DNA of 59,794 nt from positions 1 to 59,794 of the forward strand of contig DXHL01000033.1 in NCBI GenBank assembly GCA_019113395.1, read 5' to 3'. Both the position numbers and the translations under genes were made by a program. Positions within the stretch are counted from its first letter, which is position 1; each line of letters begins with the position of its first letter. Source of the stretch: Candidatus Rikenella faecigallinarum. GTDB taxonomy: Bacteria; Bacteroidota; Bacteroidia; Bacteroidales; Rikenellaceae. Shown here in pieces: positions 1 through 8,682 of the stretch. The notes under the pieces are model-generated. The model did not search any database and was not told the DNA's origin. It saw only the letters and a program-made list of their open reading frames with translations.

Positions 1-1
1 C

Positions 2-439
2 AAAATTGAGTATCTGGAACAAGGACTGAAAAAGTTTGTTGACACATATGAGGAACGCGGCATTACATCCGTTGCGTTCCCGATGTTGGGAACACATAAC
101 GGTGGACTTGATAAAGACATTGTCCGAACACTCATGGTAAGCTATTTGTCGCAATGCAATATTCCTGTTGAGATTTACGATTATGATCCTATGGCTTCAG
201 ATGACATGTTTGAAACATTCCGAGAAAAATGGTTATCCATTCCATACGATGAATTGAAGAAAGTAACTCATATTCGGCAGAAGCGACAGATTGAAACCAT
301 AAACAATGCACTTCGTAACGATAATCTCAAATCTATGATTTCTCTCATTTCATATCCTGGTATAGGAATCAAAACGATGGAATGCTGTTTTAAGATAGTG
401 ATGAGATATCAGAAACAGACAGCTTTATTTGTTACATAA
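2..439 (+). CDS. Macro-domain (ADP-ribose-binding) protein, C-terminal part, 5' end outside window
   Basis: The frame is open from base 2 and codes for 145 residues. The first visible segment contains VAFPMLGTHNGGLD, the glycine-rich loop typical of macro domains that bind ADP-ribose or remove it from macromolecules. The following strand, IPVEIYDYDP, ends the macro fold. About 80 further residues look mostly helical and carry no motif I recognise. The N-terminal half of the macro domain lies off the window, so its catalytic residues cannot be checked. The gene is AT-rich compared with everything after 664, which suggests a transferred segment. Stand-alone macro proteins of this kind occur in phages and in DarTG-type toxin-antitoxin pairs; no DarT partner is visible here, so that role is only a possibility. 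Confidence 0.7.
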   Translation, partial: KIEYLEQGLKKFVDTYEERGITSVAFPMLGTHNGGLDKDIVRTLMVSYLSQCNIPVEIYDYDPMASDDMFETFREKWLSIPYDELKKVTHIRQKRQIETINNALRNDNLKSMISLISYPGIGIKTMECCFKIVMRYQKQTALFVT

Positions 440-521
440 TAGTTTGTATTCATAAGTTGGTTGGTATTATTAATCAAAGTAAAACTTCTGTCCATTTGAT
501 TGAATTTGCACTTTTCAAGCG

Positions 522-529
522 TAACTTTG
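522..529 (+). promoter_or_regulatory. Possible -7 box (TAACTTTG) upstream of the truncated ORF
   Basis: TAACTTTG matches the Bacteroidetes -7 consensus TAnnTTTG and lies 37 bases before the ATG at 567. TTTG elements are present at 495-498 and 505-508, but their spacings (23 and 13) are not the usual 19-21, so the promoter is weakly supported. If active, it would also be the nearest promoter for the his operon. Confidence 0.35.
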
Positions 530-566
530 CAGACAATTTCACAAGTTGAATGGATAATAATATAGA

Positions 567-689
567 ATGGGATTCCTAAACAGCCTGTTTGGTGGCGCAC
601 CAACAAAATATGATGCACAGAAATACTTCGACTATGCCGAGAAACAGCAAGCCAAAGGCAATAATGGATATCACATCGCTCTTTCGTGA
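567..689 (+). pseudogene. Truncated 5' end of an unidentified gene, overrun by hisC
   Basis: An ATG at 567 opens a 40-codon frame that starts MGFLNSLFGG and continues through a charged helical stretch (KYDAQKYFDYAEKQQAKG) before hitting a stop inside hisC. The MGFxxSLFGG start is typical of a genuine cytosolic protein N-terminus, and the base composition matches the AT-rich segment upstream. The frame loses its protein-like character where the hisC sequence begins (about 655-664). I therefore read it as the beginning of a longer gene cut off by a deletion, insertion or assembly join. The family is not recognised. A genuine short protein is possible but less likely. Confidence 0.5.
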
Positions 690-2313
690 AAATATCAGGC
701 AGATGGCTCCTTATTCCACTGCCCGTGACGAGTATGAGGGGGAGTTGGGCATCTATCTCGATGCCAATGAAAACCCGTTCGACAACGGCTTCAACCGTTA
801 TCCCGACCCGCACAACAAACGCATTCGGGCACGGGTAGCCCAGATGCGGGGCCTCACGCCCGACCGTATCTTTGTCGGGGGCAACGGCAGTGACGAGCCG
901 ATTGACCTGCTGTTTCGCGTCTTTTGCGAACCGCGGCAGGACGAGGCGCTTTCGATAGCGCCCAGCTACGGCATGTACCGGGTGGCGGCGGCCACGAACG
1001 ATGTATGGCTCGTGGAGGTGCCGCTCACGGCCGATTTCGAGCTGGTGGCTGACGACCTGCTGGCGCGGGTTACGCCCCGAACGAAACTTATCTTCCTCTG
1101 CTCGCCGAATAATCCGTCGGCCAACCTGTTGAATCCCGACGAGGTCGAGAAGGTTATCCGAGGCTTTGGCGGCATAGTGGTGCTGGACGAGGCTTATATC
1201 GACTTTGCCGACCACCCGGGGTTCCTGCCGCGGCTGGCAGAGTTTCCGAACCTTGTTGTTCTGCAAACCCTCTCCAAAGCGTGGGGGATGGCCGGCATCC
1301 GCATCGGCTTTGCCTTTGCCGACCCGGAGATTGTGGCCGCCATGGAGCGTATCAAATACCCCTATTCGGTCAATGTGATTACCGAACGGCTGGTGTTGCA
1401 GGAGTTGGAACGCGAAGCAGTGCGCCGCGAACAGATTGCCACGCTCGTCGAACAGCGCAAACGACTGGTGGCGGCACTCGAAAAACTCCCGCTGGTGAAG
1501 AGGGTCTTTCCGTCGGATGCGAACTTCGTTTTGGTGCGGTTCGACGAACCGCGCAGGGTCTATGACCGCTTGATAGAGCGGGGGATTATTGTGCGGGACC
1601 GTTCGCGCATTGCGGGGTGCGAGGGATGTTTGCGGCTGACGGTGGGGACGCCGAGCGAAAATGATGCGCTGATAGATGCGCTGACCCACATCGACGAACC
1701 CTGTAACGCGGCAACCGTGCCGCAGTCGGACAGCGGGCGTCGCGTGACGGTCACGCGACGCAGCCGCGAAACGGAAATTACGGCCACCCTCGACCTCGAT
1801 AACGCTGCGCCGTCGCACATCGCAACGGGGCTCGGATTTTTCGACCACATGCTCGACCAAATCGTTCACCATGGCGGTTTTTCGTTGCAACTCGAGGCTC
1901 AGGGAGACCTACACGTAGACGAGCATCACACCATCGAAGATACTGCGCTGGTGCTCGGTGAGGCTTTCCGTCGGGCATTGGGCGACAAGCGGGGCATCGG
2001 GCGTTACGGCTTTGCCCTGCCGATGGACGAGAGTCGTGCACTGGTGCTCCTCGACTTCGGAGGGAGGATTGCCGTGCGGTGGGATGCCCGTTTCCGACGC
2101 GAACGCATCGGCGATGTGCCGACCGAACTCTTCGAACACTTCTTTGACAGCTTTGCTCAAGCGGCCCGCTGCAACCTCCATATTGTGGCACGCGGGCGGA
2201 ACGAACACCACAAAATCGAAGGTATCTTCAAAGCCTTTGCCCGCGCGTTGCGGATGGCCGTCGAACGAAAACCCTTTGACTACTCGCTGCCCAGTTCGAA
2301 AGGGCTGTTATAA
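664..2313 (+). CDS. hisCB: Fused histidinol-phosphate aminotransferase / imidazoleglycerol-phosphate dehydratase (HisC-HisB)
   Basis: One 549-residue frame carries two consecutive histidine-biosynthesis enzymes. Residues 1 to about 345 are a fold-type I PLP aminotransferase: YLDANENPFDNG substrate region and SKAWGMAGIRIG with the PLP lysine at about residue 205. It makes histidinol phosphate from imidazole-acetol phosphate. Residues about 365-549 are IGP dehydratase, with GFFDHMLDQIVHHGGF, DEHHTIEDTALVLGEAF and HHKIEGIFKAFARAL supplying the metal-binding histidines and glutamates. The linker (THIDEPCNAATVPQSDSG) is short and in frame. No histidinol-phosphatase domain is present, unlike E. coli HisB. 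The start at 664 (MDITSLFREN) is preferred over 589 because the intervening 25 codons lie in the truncated upstream gene. It is the first gene of the operon in this window; hisG and hisD are not upstream. Confidence 0.9.
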   Translation: MDITSLFRENIRQMAPYSTARDEYEGELGIYLDANENPFDNGFNRYPDPHNKRIRARVAQMRGLTPDRIFVGGNGSDEPIDLLFRVFCEPRQDEALSIAPSYGMYRVAAATNDVWLVEVPLTADFELVADDLLARVTPRTKLIFLCSPNNPSANLLNPDEVEKVIRGFGGIVVLDEAYIDFADHPGFLPRLAEFPNLVVLQTLSKAWGMAGIRIGFAFADPEIVAAMERIKYPYSVNVITERLVLQELEREAVRREQIATLVEQRKRLVAALEKLPLVKRVFPSDANFVLVRFDEPRRVYDRLIERGIIVRDRSRIAGCEGCLRLTVGTPSENDALIDALTHIDEPCNAATVPQSDSGRRVTVTRRSRETEITATLDLDNAAPSHIATGLGFFDHMLDQIVHHGGFSLQLEAQGDLHVDEHHTIEDTALVLGEAFRRALGDKRGIGRYGFALPMDESRALVLLDFGGRIAVRWDARFRRERIGDVPTELFEHFFDSFAQAARCNLHIVARGRNEHHKIEGIFKAFARALRMAVERKPFDYSLPSSKGLL

Positions 2314-2334
2314 TGGAATAAATCTCAAAAAGAG

Positions 2335-2919
2335 ATGGTTACAATTATTGACTACGGAACGGGGAACCTGCGTTCGGTGACCAATGCGCTGGAGCGGCTC
2401 GGGGCAGACTACACGCTTACGGCCGACCCCCGACAAATCACCGCAGCCGAGCGGGTGCTGCTCCCCGGCGTGGGCGAAGCGGCTACCGCCATGCAGCAAC
2501 TCCGCGACCGCGGGCTTGTCGAGACGCTGCGCTCCCTGCGCTGTCCCGTGCTGGGGATATGCCTGGGGATGCAGCTGCTGTGTGCCCACAGCGAAGAGGG
2601 CGATACCCCTGCCCTCGGTATCTTCCCCAATCGGGTACGACGGTTCCCTGCCGTCGAAGGCCTCAAAGTGCCTCACGTCGGGTGGAACGTAGTCGAACAA
2701 CTCCGCTCACCCCTCTATGACGGAGTGGAGGAGGGGGCATACGTCTACTACGTCCACTCCTACGCAGCCGACCTGAACGACTGTACGGCTGCCACAACCC
2801 ACTACGGTATCCCCTTCAGCGGGTCGCTCCATCGCGATAACTTCTACGGCTGCCAGTTCCACCCCGAAAAGAGCGGCGCCGTCGGACAACGTATCTTAGC
2901 TAACTTCCTTGCCCTATGA
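2335..2919 (+). CDS. hisH: Imidazole glycerol phosphate synthase, glutaminase subunit HisH
   Basis: This 194-residue class I glutamine amidotransferase supplies ammonia to HisF, with which it forms the IGP synthase complex in the cytoplasm. The oxyanion loop is near GVGEA, the nucleophile Cys76 sits in LGICLGMQLL, and the His176/Glu178 pair sits in FHPEKS, so the catalytic triad is complete. The length is normal for HisH. It starts 21 bases after hisCB and its stop overlaps the hisA start (ATGA at 2916-2919), which indicates translational coupling within the his operon. Confidence 0.96.
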   Translation: MVTIIDYGTGNLRSVTNALERLGADYTLTADPRQITAAERVLLPGVGEAATAMQQLRDRGLVETLRSLRCPVLGICLGMQLLCAHSEEGDTPALGIFPNRVRRFPAVEGLKVPHVGWNVVEQLRSPLYDGVEEGAYVYYVHSYAADLNDCTAATTHYGIPFSGSLHRDNFYGCQFHPEKSGAVGQRILANFLAL

Positions 2920-3647
2920 AGATAGAGATTATCCCGGCCATCGACATCATCGGCGGCCAATGTGTGCGGCTGACGCAGGGCGACTATGCCCGTCGGACGG
3001 TCTATGCCGCCGACCCGCTCGAGGTGGCGCGCAGCTACGAAGCGCTGGGCATCCGTCGGCTCCACGTCGTGGACCTCGACGGCGCCAAAGCCGCTGCGCC
3101 GCAAAACCTCGACACGCTCCGCAAAATTGCCACCTCCACCAGGCTGGAGGTGCAGTATGGGGGCGGTATCAAATCCGAAGAGGCTCTGCGGGCGGTGCTC
3201 GATGCAGGAGCACGGCGGGCCATCTGTGGCAGCATTGCGATTACCGACCCGGACCGTTTTGCAGGGTGGCTGACCGCTTACGGAGCGGATGCCGTTATTC
3301 TCGGAGCAGACACCAAAGCCGGACGCGTGGCCATCAACGGATGGCAGGAGGCAGCAGAAACCGATGTGCAGACCCTTATCCGACGCTTCGAAGCGTACGG
3401 ACTGAAGCAGGTTATCTGTACCGACATCTCGCGCGACGGGATGCTCACGGGGCCCAACTTCGACCTCTACACGGCTCTCCAACAGGAATTTCCTGCCATC
3501 GAAATCATCGTGAGCGGCGGCATCTCCTCCCGCGACGACCTCGTACGGCTCGATGAGCTGGGACTGCGCAGCGTCATTGTCGGCAAAGCCATCTACGAAG
3601 GACGTATTACCCTACAGGAACTCGAACAATGCTTGCAAAACGAATAA
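2916..3647 (+). CDS. hisA: ProFAR isomerase HisA
   Basis: A 243-residue (beta-alpha)8 barrel that isomerises the aminoaldose ProFAR to the aminoketose PRFAR, the substrate of HisF-HisH. The N-terminal [19 protein letters not shown] carries the catalytic Asp10. [10 protein letters not shown] and [12 protein letters not shown] are the paired phosphate-binding loops of the two half-barrels, and [13 protein letters not shown] is the family signature for the second half. The start overlaps the hisH stop by four bases, and the end overlaps hisF by 19 bases. Both support a single transcript. Confidence 0.96.
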   Translation: MKIEIIPAIDIIGGQCVRLTQGDYARRTVYAADPLEVARSYEALGIRRLHVVDLDGAKAAAPQNLDTLRKIATSTRLEVQYGGGIKSEEALRAVLDAGARRAICGSIAITDPDRFAGWLTAYGADAVILGADTKAGRVAINGWQEAAETDVQTLIRRFEAYGLKQVICTDISRDGMLTGPNFDLYTALQQEFPAIEIIVSGGISSRDDLVRLDELGLRSVIVGKAIYEGRITLQELEQCLQNE

Positions 3648-4387
3648 TTCCCTGCCTCGACGTGCGCGACGGCGAAACGGTCAAAGGGGTCAATTTCGTC
3701 GGCCTGCAACGGGTGGGCGACCCCGTTGAACTGGGACGCAAATATGCCGACGAAGGAGCCGATGAACTGGTCTACCTCGACATCAGCGCCACGGTCGAAG
3801 GGCGGCAGACCTTTGCCGAACTGGTCGCCCGCATTGCCCGCGAAATTGACATCCCCTTTACGGTGGGCGGAGGTATCGCTTCGGCCGATGATGCCGGGCG
3901 GCTGCTGCTCGCCGGAGCTGACAAGGTGACCGTGAACAGTGCTGCCGTGCGGCGGCCTGAACTGATTGACGAGATTGCCGGACGTTACGGCAGCCAATTC
4001 ATTGTGGTGGCCATCGATGCCCGTTGCAACGACTCCGGACGGTGGGTGGTCACTACCCACGGAGGACGCACACCGACCGACCGTGAACTCTTCGCCTGGG
4101 CTCGCGAGGCGCAGGAACGCGGAGCCGGCGAAATCCTCTTCACCTCGATGAACCACGACGGTACGAAAAACGGATACCCCTGCGAAACCTTTGCCCGACT
4201 GGCCGACGAACTCTCCATTCCGATTATCGCTTCGGGCGGGGCCGGCTCGGTGGAACACATTGCCGAGGTGCTGACGCTCGGGCGTGCCGACGCGGCTCTT
4301 GCCGCCTCCATCTTCCACTACGGCGAAATCCCCATTCCGACCCTCAAACGGGCACTTCGCGAACGGGCTATTCCCGTGCGGCTCTAA
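3629..4387 (+). CDS. hisF: Imidazole glycerol phosphate synthase, cyclase subunit HisF
   Basis: A 252-residue barrel, paralogous to HisA, that uses ammonia from HisH to convert PRFAR to imidazole glycerol phosphate and AICAR. Catalytic Asp11 lies in [11 protein letters not shown] and the second catalytic aspartate in [18 protein letters not shown] and [11 protein letters not shown] are the phosphate loops, and [15 protein letters not shown] matches the family's conserved loop. The start lies inside the 3' end of hisA, so the two are translationally coupled. Length and motif order are normal. Confidence 0.97.
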   Translation: MLAKRIIPCLDVRDGETVKGVNFVGLQRVGDPVELGRKYADEGADELVYLDISATVEGRQTFAELVARIAREIDIPFTVGGGIASADDAGRLLLAGADKVTVNSAAVRRPELIDEIAGRYGSQFIVVAIDARCNDSGRWVVTTHGGRTPTDRELFAWAREAQERGAGEILFTSMNHDGTKNGYPCETFARLADELSIPIIASGGAGSVEHIAEVLTLGRADAALAASIFHYGEIPIPTLKRALRERAIPVRL

Positions 4388-4422
4388 TCTCTTGCTAACG
4401 AACAATTCAAAAAGAAAATACC

Positions 4423-5034
4423 ATGATACCCGAAATCGACCAACTCGACTTTACGAAAAACGGTGACGGCCTACTGCCCGTCATCATTCAGGACGACCGC
4501 ACGCTGCAGGTGCTGATGCTCGGCTACATGAACCGCGAAGCCTACGAAAAAAGCATCTCGGAAGGGCGTGTCACCTTCTACAGCCGCACTAAGCAACGCC
4601 TTTGGACCAAAGGCGAAACCAGCGGCAACTACCTGACCCTTGTCTCGACGGCAATGGATTGCGATGCCGATACGCTGCTGATACGGGTTGTGCCGGCAGG
4701 TCCCGTCTGCCACACGGGCAGCATGAGCTGCTTTACCGAGTCGCCGACCGAAACGGAAGGCTTTATCCGTTACCTCCAGTCGGTCATCCAACAACGCCAC
4801 CGTGACATGCCCGCAGCCTCCTACACGACCAAACTCTTCCAGCGCGGCGTGAACAAAATTGCCCAAAAGGTGGGTGAAGAGGCGGTCGAAACGGTTATCG
4901 AGGCGGTGGCGCAGAACAAGGCAGATTTGGTCTACGAGGCTTCGGACCTGGTCTACCACTTGTTGGTGTTGCTGGAGGCCAACGGGCTATCGCTGGCCGA
5001 TTTGGAGCGGGAGCTGGCCCGTCGGCATCGGTAG
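4423..5034 (+). CDS. hisIE: Bifunctional phosphoribosyl-AMP cyclohydrolase / phosphoribosyl-ATP pyrophosphatase HisIE
   Basis: A 203-residue fusion of the two enzymes for steps 2 and 3 of histidine synthesis. Residues about 1-110 are the HisI cyclohydrolase, with GYMNREAYEKS, SRTKQRLWTKGETSGN and the metal-binding DCDADTLL plus the cysteine in GPVCHTGSMSC. Residues about 115-203 are the HisE pyrophosphohydrolase, with KVGEEAVETVIEA providing the acidic metal site. It begins 35 bases after hisF and is the last his gene before a strong hairpin, so it closes the operon. Confidence 0.96.
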   Translation: MIPEIDQLDFTKNGDGLLPVIIQDDRTLQVLMLGYMNREAYEKSISEGRVTFYSRTKQRLWTKGETSGNYLTLVSTAMDCDADTLLIRVVPAGPVCHTGSMSCFTESPTETEGFIRYLQSVIQQRHRDMPAASYTTKLFQRGVNKIAQKVGEEAVETVIEAVAQNKADLVYEASDLVYHLLVLLEANGLSLADLERELARRHR

Positions 5035-5058
5035 GGATAAATCTGTGGGTGGATACAA

Positions 5059-5100
5059 AGTATGGGGTAGACACGAGCCGACTCGTGTCTACCCCATACT
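5059..5100. terminator. Perfect 19-bp hairpin between hisIE and dapF
   Basis: The 19-base arms at 5059-5077 and 5082-5100 are exactly complementary around a CCGA loop. The hairpin lies just downstream of hisIE and in the 3' flank of the convergent dapF gene, where a bidirectional terminator is expected. There is no clear U-tract on either side, so termination is inferred from position and stem strength. The core TAGACAC/GTGTCTA recurs in the hairpin at 29517-29557. Confidence 0.6.
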
Positions 5101-5230
5101 TCATTGGTCCCAATCTGATGGTTCCTACCTGAAAAACAATGCTCTTGGTCCCTTTCCACCGACTGCGTCCCGAAAAAGCATAGCGGCACCCCCCTCAGGC
5201 CAAAGCCTACTGAAGGCGGAGAACTGTTTA

Positions 5231-6028
5231 TTACAGATAAATCTCACCCGTAAAGACCCGTTCGGCAGGCCCTGTGAGGAATACCTGCTGAAAACCATGG
5301 GGGGGCGTCGGGGTAAATGTGACAGAGAGGTTACCGCCCTGAGCCTGAATGGCAAAAGCGGTACAGCCGGGTTGAAGGACTGCATGGGCAGTCAGAGCCG
5401 AAGCCGTAACCCCCGTGCCGCAGGCCAGCGTCTCAGCTTCGACACCCCGCTCAAAAGTACGGACCTTCAGGCGACCCTCACCGACGACCTGCACAAAATT
5501 GACGTTGGTGCCGCCGATGGTCGCGAAATCCGCCCGATGGCGAATTTCGTGACCCCGAACAGCCACATCCACCGAATCGACATCCTCTACAAACTCCACG
5601 TAGTGCGGTGACCCCGTGAAGACAAACCACGAGCGGCCGTCAGTCAGCGGACGAACCTCCTCCACATCAATCATCTGCAGACGGATTTGCCCGTCATCCA
5701 GCAGCGCGGCTTCGTGAAAGCCGTCGCTGCTGTTGAACCGTTTGACCCGGCTGCCGATGCCCAGGTGGTCGGCAAAACGCGCAATACAACGGCCACCGTT
5801 ACCGCACATGGTCGATTCTCCCCCGTCGGCATTGTAGTAACGCATGTAAAAGTCGCTGCCCGCCGGGTCGTTTTCGAGGGTCATCAGCCCGTCGGCGCCG
5901 ATGCCGAAACGGCGGTCGCACAAAATGCGGACCTCTTCCGTAGTGAGTTGAGGATTATGGGAACGGGTGTCGAGCAGCACGAAATCGTTGCCCGCACCCT
6001 GATATTTCGAGAAGAGAAGGTGTTTCAT
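5231..6028 (-). CDS. dapF: Diaminopimelate epimerase DapF
   Basis: A 265-residue PLP-independent racemase that converts LL- to meso-diaminopimelate for lysine and peptidoglycan synthesis. The two catalytic cysteines are visible: Cys75 in TMCGNGGRC and Cys203 in LACGTGVTAS. The N-terminal KYQGAGNDFVLLD is the family signature. The gene faces the his operon and ends near the 5059-5100 hairpin. CAAAGATA at 6050-6057 is a minus-strand TAtcTTTG -7 box, but no matching -33 box was found. Length is normal and no defects are seen. Confidence 0.95.
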   Translation of the reverse strand: MKHLLFSKYQGAGNDFVLLDTRSHNPQLTTEEVRILCDRRFGIGADGLMTLENDPAGSDFYMRYYNADGGESTMCGNGGRCIARFADHLGIGSRVKRFNSSDGFHEAALLDDGQIRLQMIDVEEVRPLTDGRSWFVFTGSPHYVEFVEDVDSVDVAVRGHEIRHRADFATIGGTNVNFVQVVGEGRLKVRTFERGVEAETLACGTGVTASALTAHAVLQPGCTAFAIQAQGGNLSVTFTPTPPHGFQQVFLTGPAERVFTGEIYL

Positions 6029-6172
6029 GGCGAGGAAATATTTTCAGGGCAAAGATACACCATCTCTCCTTTTATTAAGCCTTCGCTTTTCGTTTGGTAG
6101 GTTTTGGCCGAACCTTCACAGACAAAACGTGACTACTGGAGTGTATAAAGTCCTTTGGACACTCTTTTTCGG

Positions 6173-6204
6173 TTTGGACAGCCACCCCGCATTCCCTATC
6201 TTTG
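6173..6204 (+). promoter_or_regulatory. Bacteroidetes-type promoter of the nitroreductase gene
   Basis: TTTG at 6173-6176 and TATCTTTG at 6197-6204 are separated by 20 bases, fitting the TTTG/TAnnTTTG consensus of the Bacteroidetes primary sigma factor. Only six bases separate the -7 box from the ATG at 6211. The expected start point therefore lies at or next to the start codon, implying a leaderless or nearly leaderless mRNA. Confidence 0.7.
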
Positions 6205-6210
6205 TCTATT

Positions 6211-6993
6211 ATGATACCCGAAATCCTCAATCACCGCTCCGTGCGGCATTTTCAGTCGGGACGAACTATCCCCGACGCGGTTATGAACGAACTGTTGGAA
6301 GCGGCTTCGCGGGCTTCGACCGTAGGCAACATGCAGTTGTACAGCATGGTGGTGACCTCGTGTGAATCGCCTGTTTTTTCCGAATTGGGGCCCTGCCACT
6401 TCAATCAGCCTGCGGCTACGGGGGCAGCGGCGCTGGTGACTTTTTGTGCCGATGTGCATCGGTTCAGTCGGTGGTGTCGGCAGCGGGCGGCCGAACCGGC
6501 TTATGACAACCTGCAATGGTTTGTGAATGCGGCTATCGATGCCCTGCTGGCCTCACAAAACTTCTCGCTGGAGGCCGAGGCACACGGACTGGGAATCTGC
6601 TATTTGGGAACTACGACCTATACGGCGGCCGATTTGGTGCGTATTCTGAAGTTGCCCAAGGGCGTGGTTCCCGTTACAACCGTGGCGGTGGGCTATCCGG
6701 CCGAGCCGCTGCCCCCTCTGACCGACCGTCTGCCGCTGGAGGGTGTGGTGCATCGCGATACCTACCACGACTATACCGCAGAACAAATAGATACGCTGTG
6801 GGCCGAGCGGGAAGCATCGGAAGAGACACAGAAACTGTTACGCGAAAACGACCTGCCCAACCTGGCGCGTATTTTTACCGAGCGGCGATACACCCAGGCA
6901 GACAACCTCCACTTCTCGCGTGCTTATCTGGAGGTGCTGCAGGAGCAGGGCTTTTTTGAGTTTGATTGGACCGACAAACCATTGAACCGATAA
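6211..6993 (+). CDS. Nitroreductase-family flavin oxidoreductase
   Basis: A 260-residue member of the FMN-dependent nitroreductase family, closest in layout to NfsA/FRP-type NADPH oxidoreductases. The N-terminal NHRSVRHFQSGRTIPDAVM contains the conserved RRSxRxF-like FMN phosphate motif. The central EAHGLGICYLGTTTY gives the conserved glycine-rich FMN segment, and VAVGYPAE is the typical late motif. The C-terminal 40 residues are charged and helical. The start at 6211 fits the family N-terminus and the promoter just upstream. The substrate cannot be inferred from sequence; quinones, nitro compounds or flavins are all possible. Confidence 0.85.
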   Translation: MIPEILNHRSVRHFQSGRTIPDAVMNELLEAASRASTVGNMQLYSMVVTSCESPVFSELGPCHFNQPAATGAAALVTFCADVHRFSRWCRQRAAEPAYDNLQWFVNAAIDALLASQNFSLEAEAHGLGICYLGTTTYTAADLVRILKLPKGVVPVTTVAVGYPAEPLPPLTDRLPLEGVVHRDTYHDYTAEQIDTLWAEREASEETQKLLRENDLPNLARIFTERRYTQADNLHFSRAYLEVLQEQGFFEFDWTDKPLNR

Positions 6994-7038
6994 CAACAAA
7001 CACCGATATACCCACTCTTTTTCTCTTCCCGAACCGTT

Positions 7039-8682
7039 ATGAAAAAACGATTTTTGGCTCTGGTGGCATGCGGCAGCGTGCTGGTGCAAATGGCCGCTGC
7101 GCAAACCGTTTTTATCCATGAACCGACCATTCCTGTAGTGGTGGGCCGTGCCAACAACATTATCTTCGACCTGCGGGTCAGCCCCACTATGAGTGGGGAA
7201 CGGATGACCGGTGTGACGGTCGATTTTCCGCAAGAAGACCTGCCTTATATCCAGGCTGTACGGGTGTTTTACACAGGGACAACCTCGATGCTCGGCTCGC
7301 GAACAGCATCCTCGGGGCTGACCCATGCCATGGCCGAGTATGGCGGCGGACAGACCATCTTCGACCACCCGGCTTATGCCATTCGGCTGGCCGAAGACTC
7401 CGTGGCGGCGCGTTCCATGACCTTGGAGTTTGACCAGGAACTCTTCCCGTGGACCAACTATTTTTATGTCAGTTTGTCGGTGGCGGACAGCACGCCCCTG
7501 ACGCATGTGTTCCGTCCGACACTGGCTCGGGTGGAACTGGACGGGGAACGGGCTGCACGGCTCAATCGCAATCATCCGGCCGACGGGCATCGACTGGCCG
7601 TGGCAGTGCGTACGGCCGGTGATGACGGCGTAAACTCCTATCGCATCCCGGGGCTGGCCACCACGCCGCAGGGGACGCTGCTCGGAGTGTATGACGTGCG
7701 CAACCACAACAGCATTGACCTGCAGGAGGATATTCAGGTGGGGCTGAGCCGCAGCACGGACGGCGGGCAGACCTGGGAACCGATGCAGCGGATTATGGAT
7801 ATGACGGGTTACGGGTCGTTGCCCCGTTCGCACAACGGGGTAGGGGACCCTGCCATTGTGGTAGACCCCTATCGGGGACGGGTGTGGGTGATGGCGCTGT
7901 GGACACACGGGATGGGGGGCGGCCGCGGCTGGTGGGCCTCGCGCAACCATGCCATGACCCCCGAGGAGCAGACCGGACAGGTGCTGCTGGTGTACAGCGA
8001 TGACGACGGGATGAGCTGGTCGGAACCGTTGAATATTACGGAACAAATCAAAAACCCGACCTGGCATCTGATATTGCAGGGTCCGGGACGGGGTATTGTG
8101 ATGGCGGACAGTACGTTAGTATTCCCGATACAGTGGACCGACTCGACCCATATGCCTTACGCTTCGATTGTGTGGAGCCGTGATAACGGGCAGACCTGGA
8201 CCATTGGGGCGCCGGCATTCGAAAATACGACCGAGGCTCAGGTGGTGGAACTGGAGCCGGGAGTATTGATGCTGAACATGCGGCGCAATGGGGGTGACAG
8301 TCGGGCGATATGTGTGACACGCGACATGGGGCGCACGTGGGAGGAACATCCTACGTCGCGCAGCGCCCTGCCCGAACCGGTCTGCATGGCCAGCCTGATT
8401 AAGGTGCCGGCAGCCGAGAATGCGTTGGGACGGGATATTCTGCTGTTTGCCAATCCCGACACCACGACCACCCGCTCGAAAATAACCATTAAGGCGAGTC
8501 TGGACCACGGGCGGACGTGGCTGCCCGAGAACCAGCTCCTGCTGGACGAAGAACCGGGGTGGGGGTATTCGTGTCTGACGATGATTGACCCCGAGACTGT
8601 GGGGATTCTGTATGAGAGCAGTGTGGCGCAGATGGCTTTCCAGGCCATTCCGTTGCGCGATATTGTGAAACGGGAGGAGTAA
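7039..8682 (+). CDS. nanH: Secreted sialidase (exo-alpha-sialidase, GH33)
   Basis: A 547-residue secreted enzyme that releases terminal sialic acid from host glycans such as mucins. A signal peptide (about 1-21, ending MAAAQ) is followed by an N-terminal beta-sandwich domain of about 150 residues, as in Bacteroides NanH. The catalytic six-bladed propeller starts at about residue 190 with the FRIP-like YRIPGLA carrying an arginine of the active-site triad. At least five Asp-boxes are visible (STDGGQTW, SDDDGMSW, SRDNGQTW, TRDMGRTW, SLDHGRTW). GWGYSCLT near the end contains the likely nucleophilic tyrosine. No sialate catabolism genes (nanA, nanE) are nearby, so release may serve binding, cross-feeding or access to underlying sugars. 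Confidence 0.92.
   Translation: MKKRFLALVACGSVLVQMAAAQTVFIHEPTIPVVVGRANNIIFDLRVSPTMSGERMTGVTVDFPQEDLPYIQAVRVFYTGTTSMLGSRTASSGLTHAMAEYGGGQTIFDHPAYAIRLAEDSVAARSMTLEFDQELFPWTNYFYVSLSVADSTPLTHVFRPTLARVELDGERAARLNRNHPADGHRLAVAVRTAGDDGVNSYRIPGLATTPQGTLLGVYDVRNHNSIDLQEDIQVGLSRSTDGGQTWEPMQRIMDMTGYGSLPRSHNGVGDPAIVVDPYRGRVWVMALWTHGMGGGRGWWASRNHAMTPEEQTGQVLLVYSDDDGMSWSEPLNITEQIKNPTWHLILQGPGRGIVMADSTLVFPIQWTDSTHMPYASIVWSRDNGQTWTIGAPAFENTTEAQVVELEPGVLMLNMRRNGGDSRAICVTRDMGRTWEEHPTSRSALPEPVCMASLIKVPAAENALGRDILLFANPDTTTTRSKITIKASLDHGRTWLPENQLLLDEEPGWGYSCLTMIDPETVGILYESSVAQMAFQAIPLRDIVKREE

Noticed and set aside
589..663. Longer hisC start giving 25 extra residues
   Set aside because: The extra codons lie in the truncated upstream gene, have no counterpart in HisC proteins and precede the natural MDITSLFREN start.
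5113..5189. Short frames across the 5059-5100 hairpin
   Set aside because: They are translations of the palindrome and its flanks; no start site or domain.
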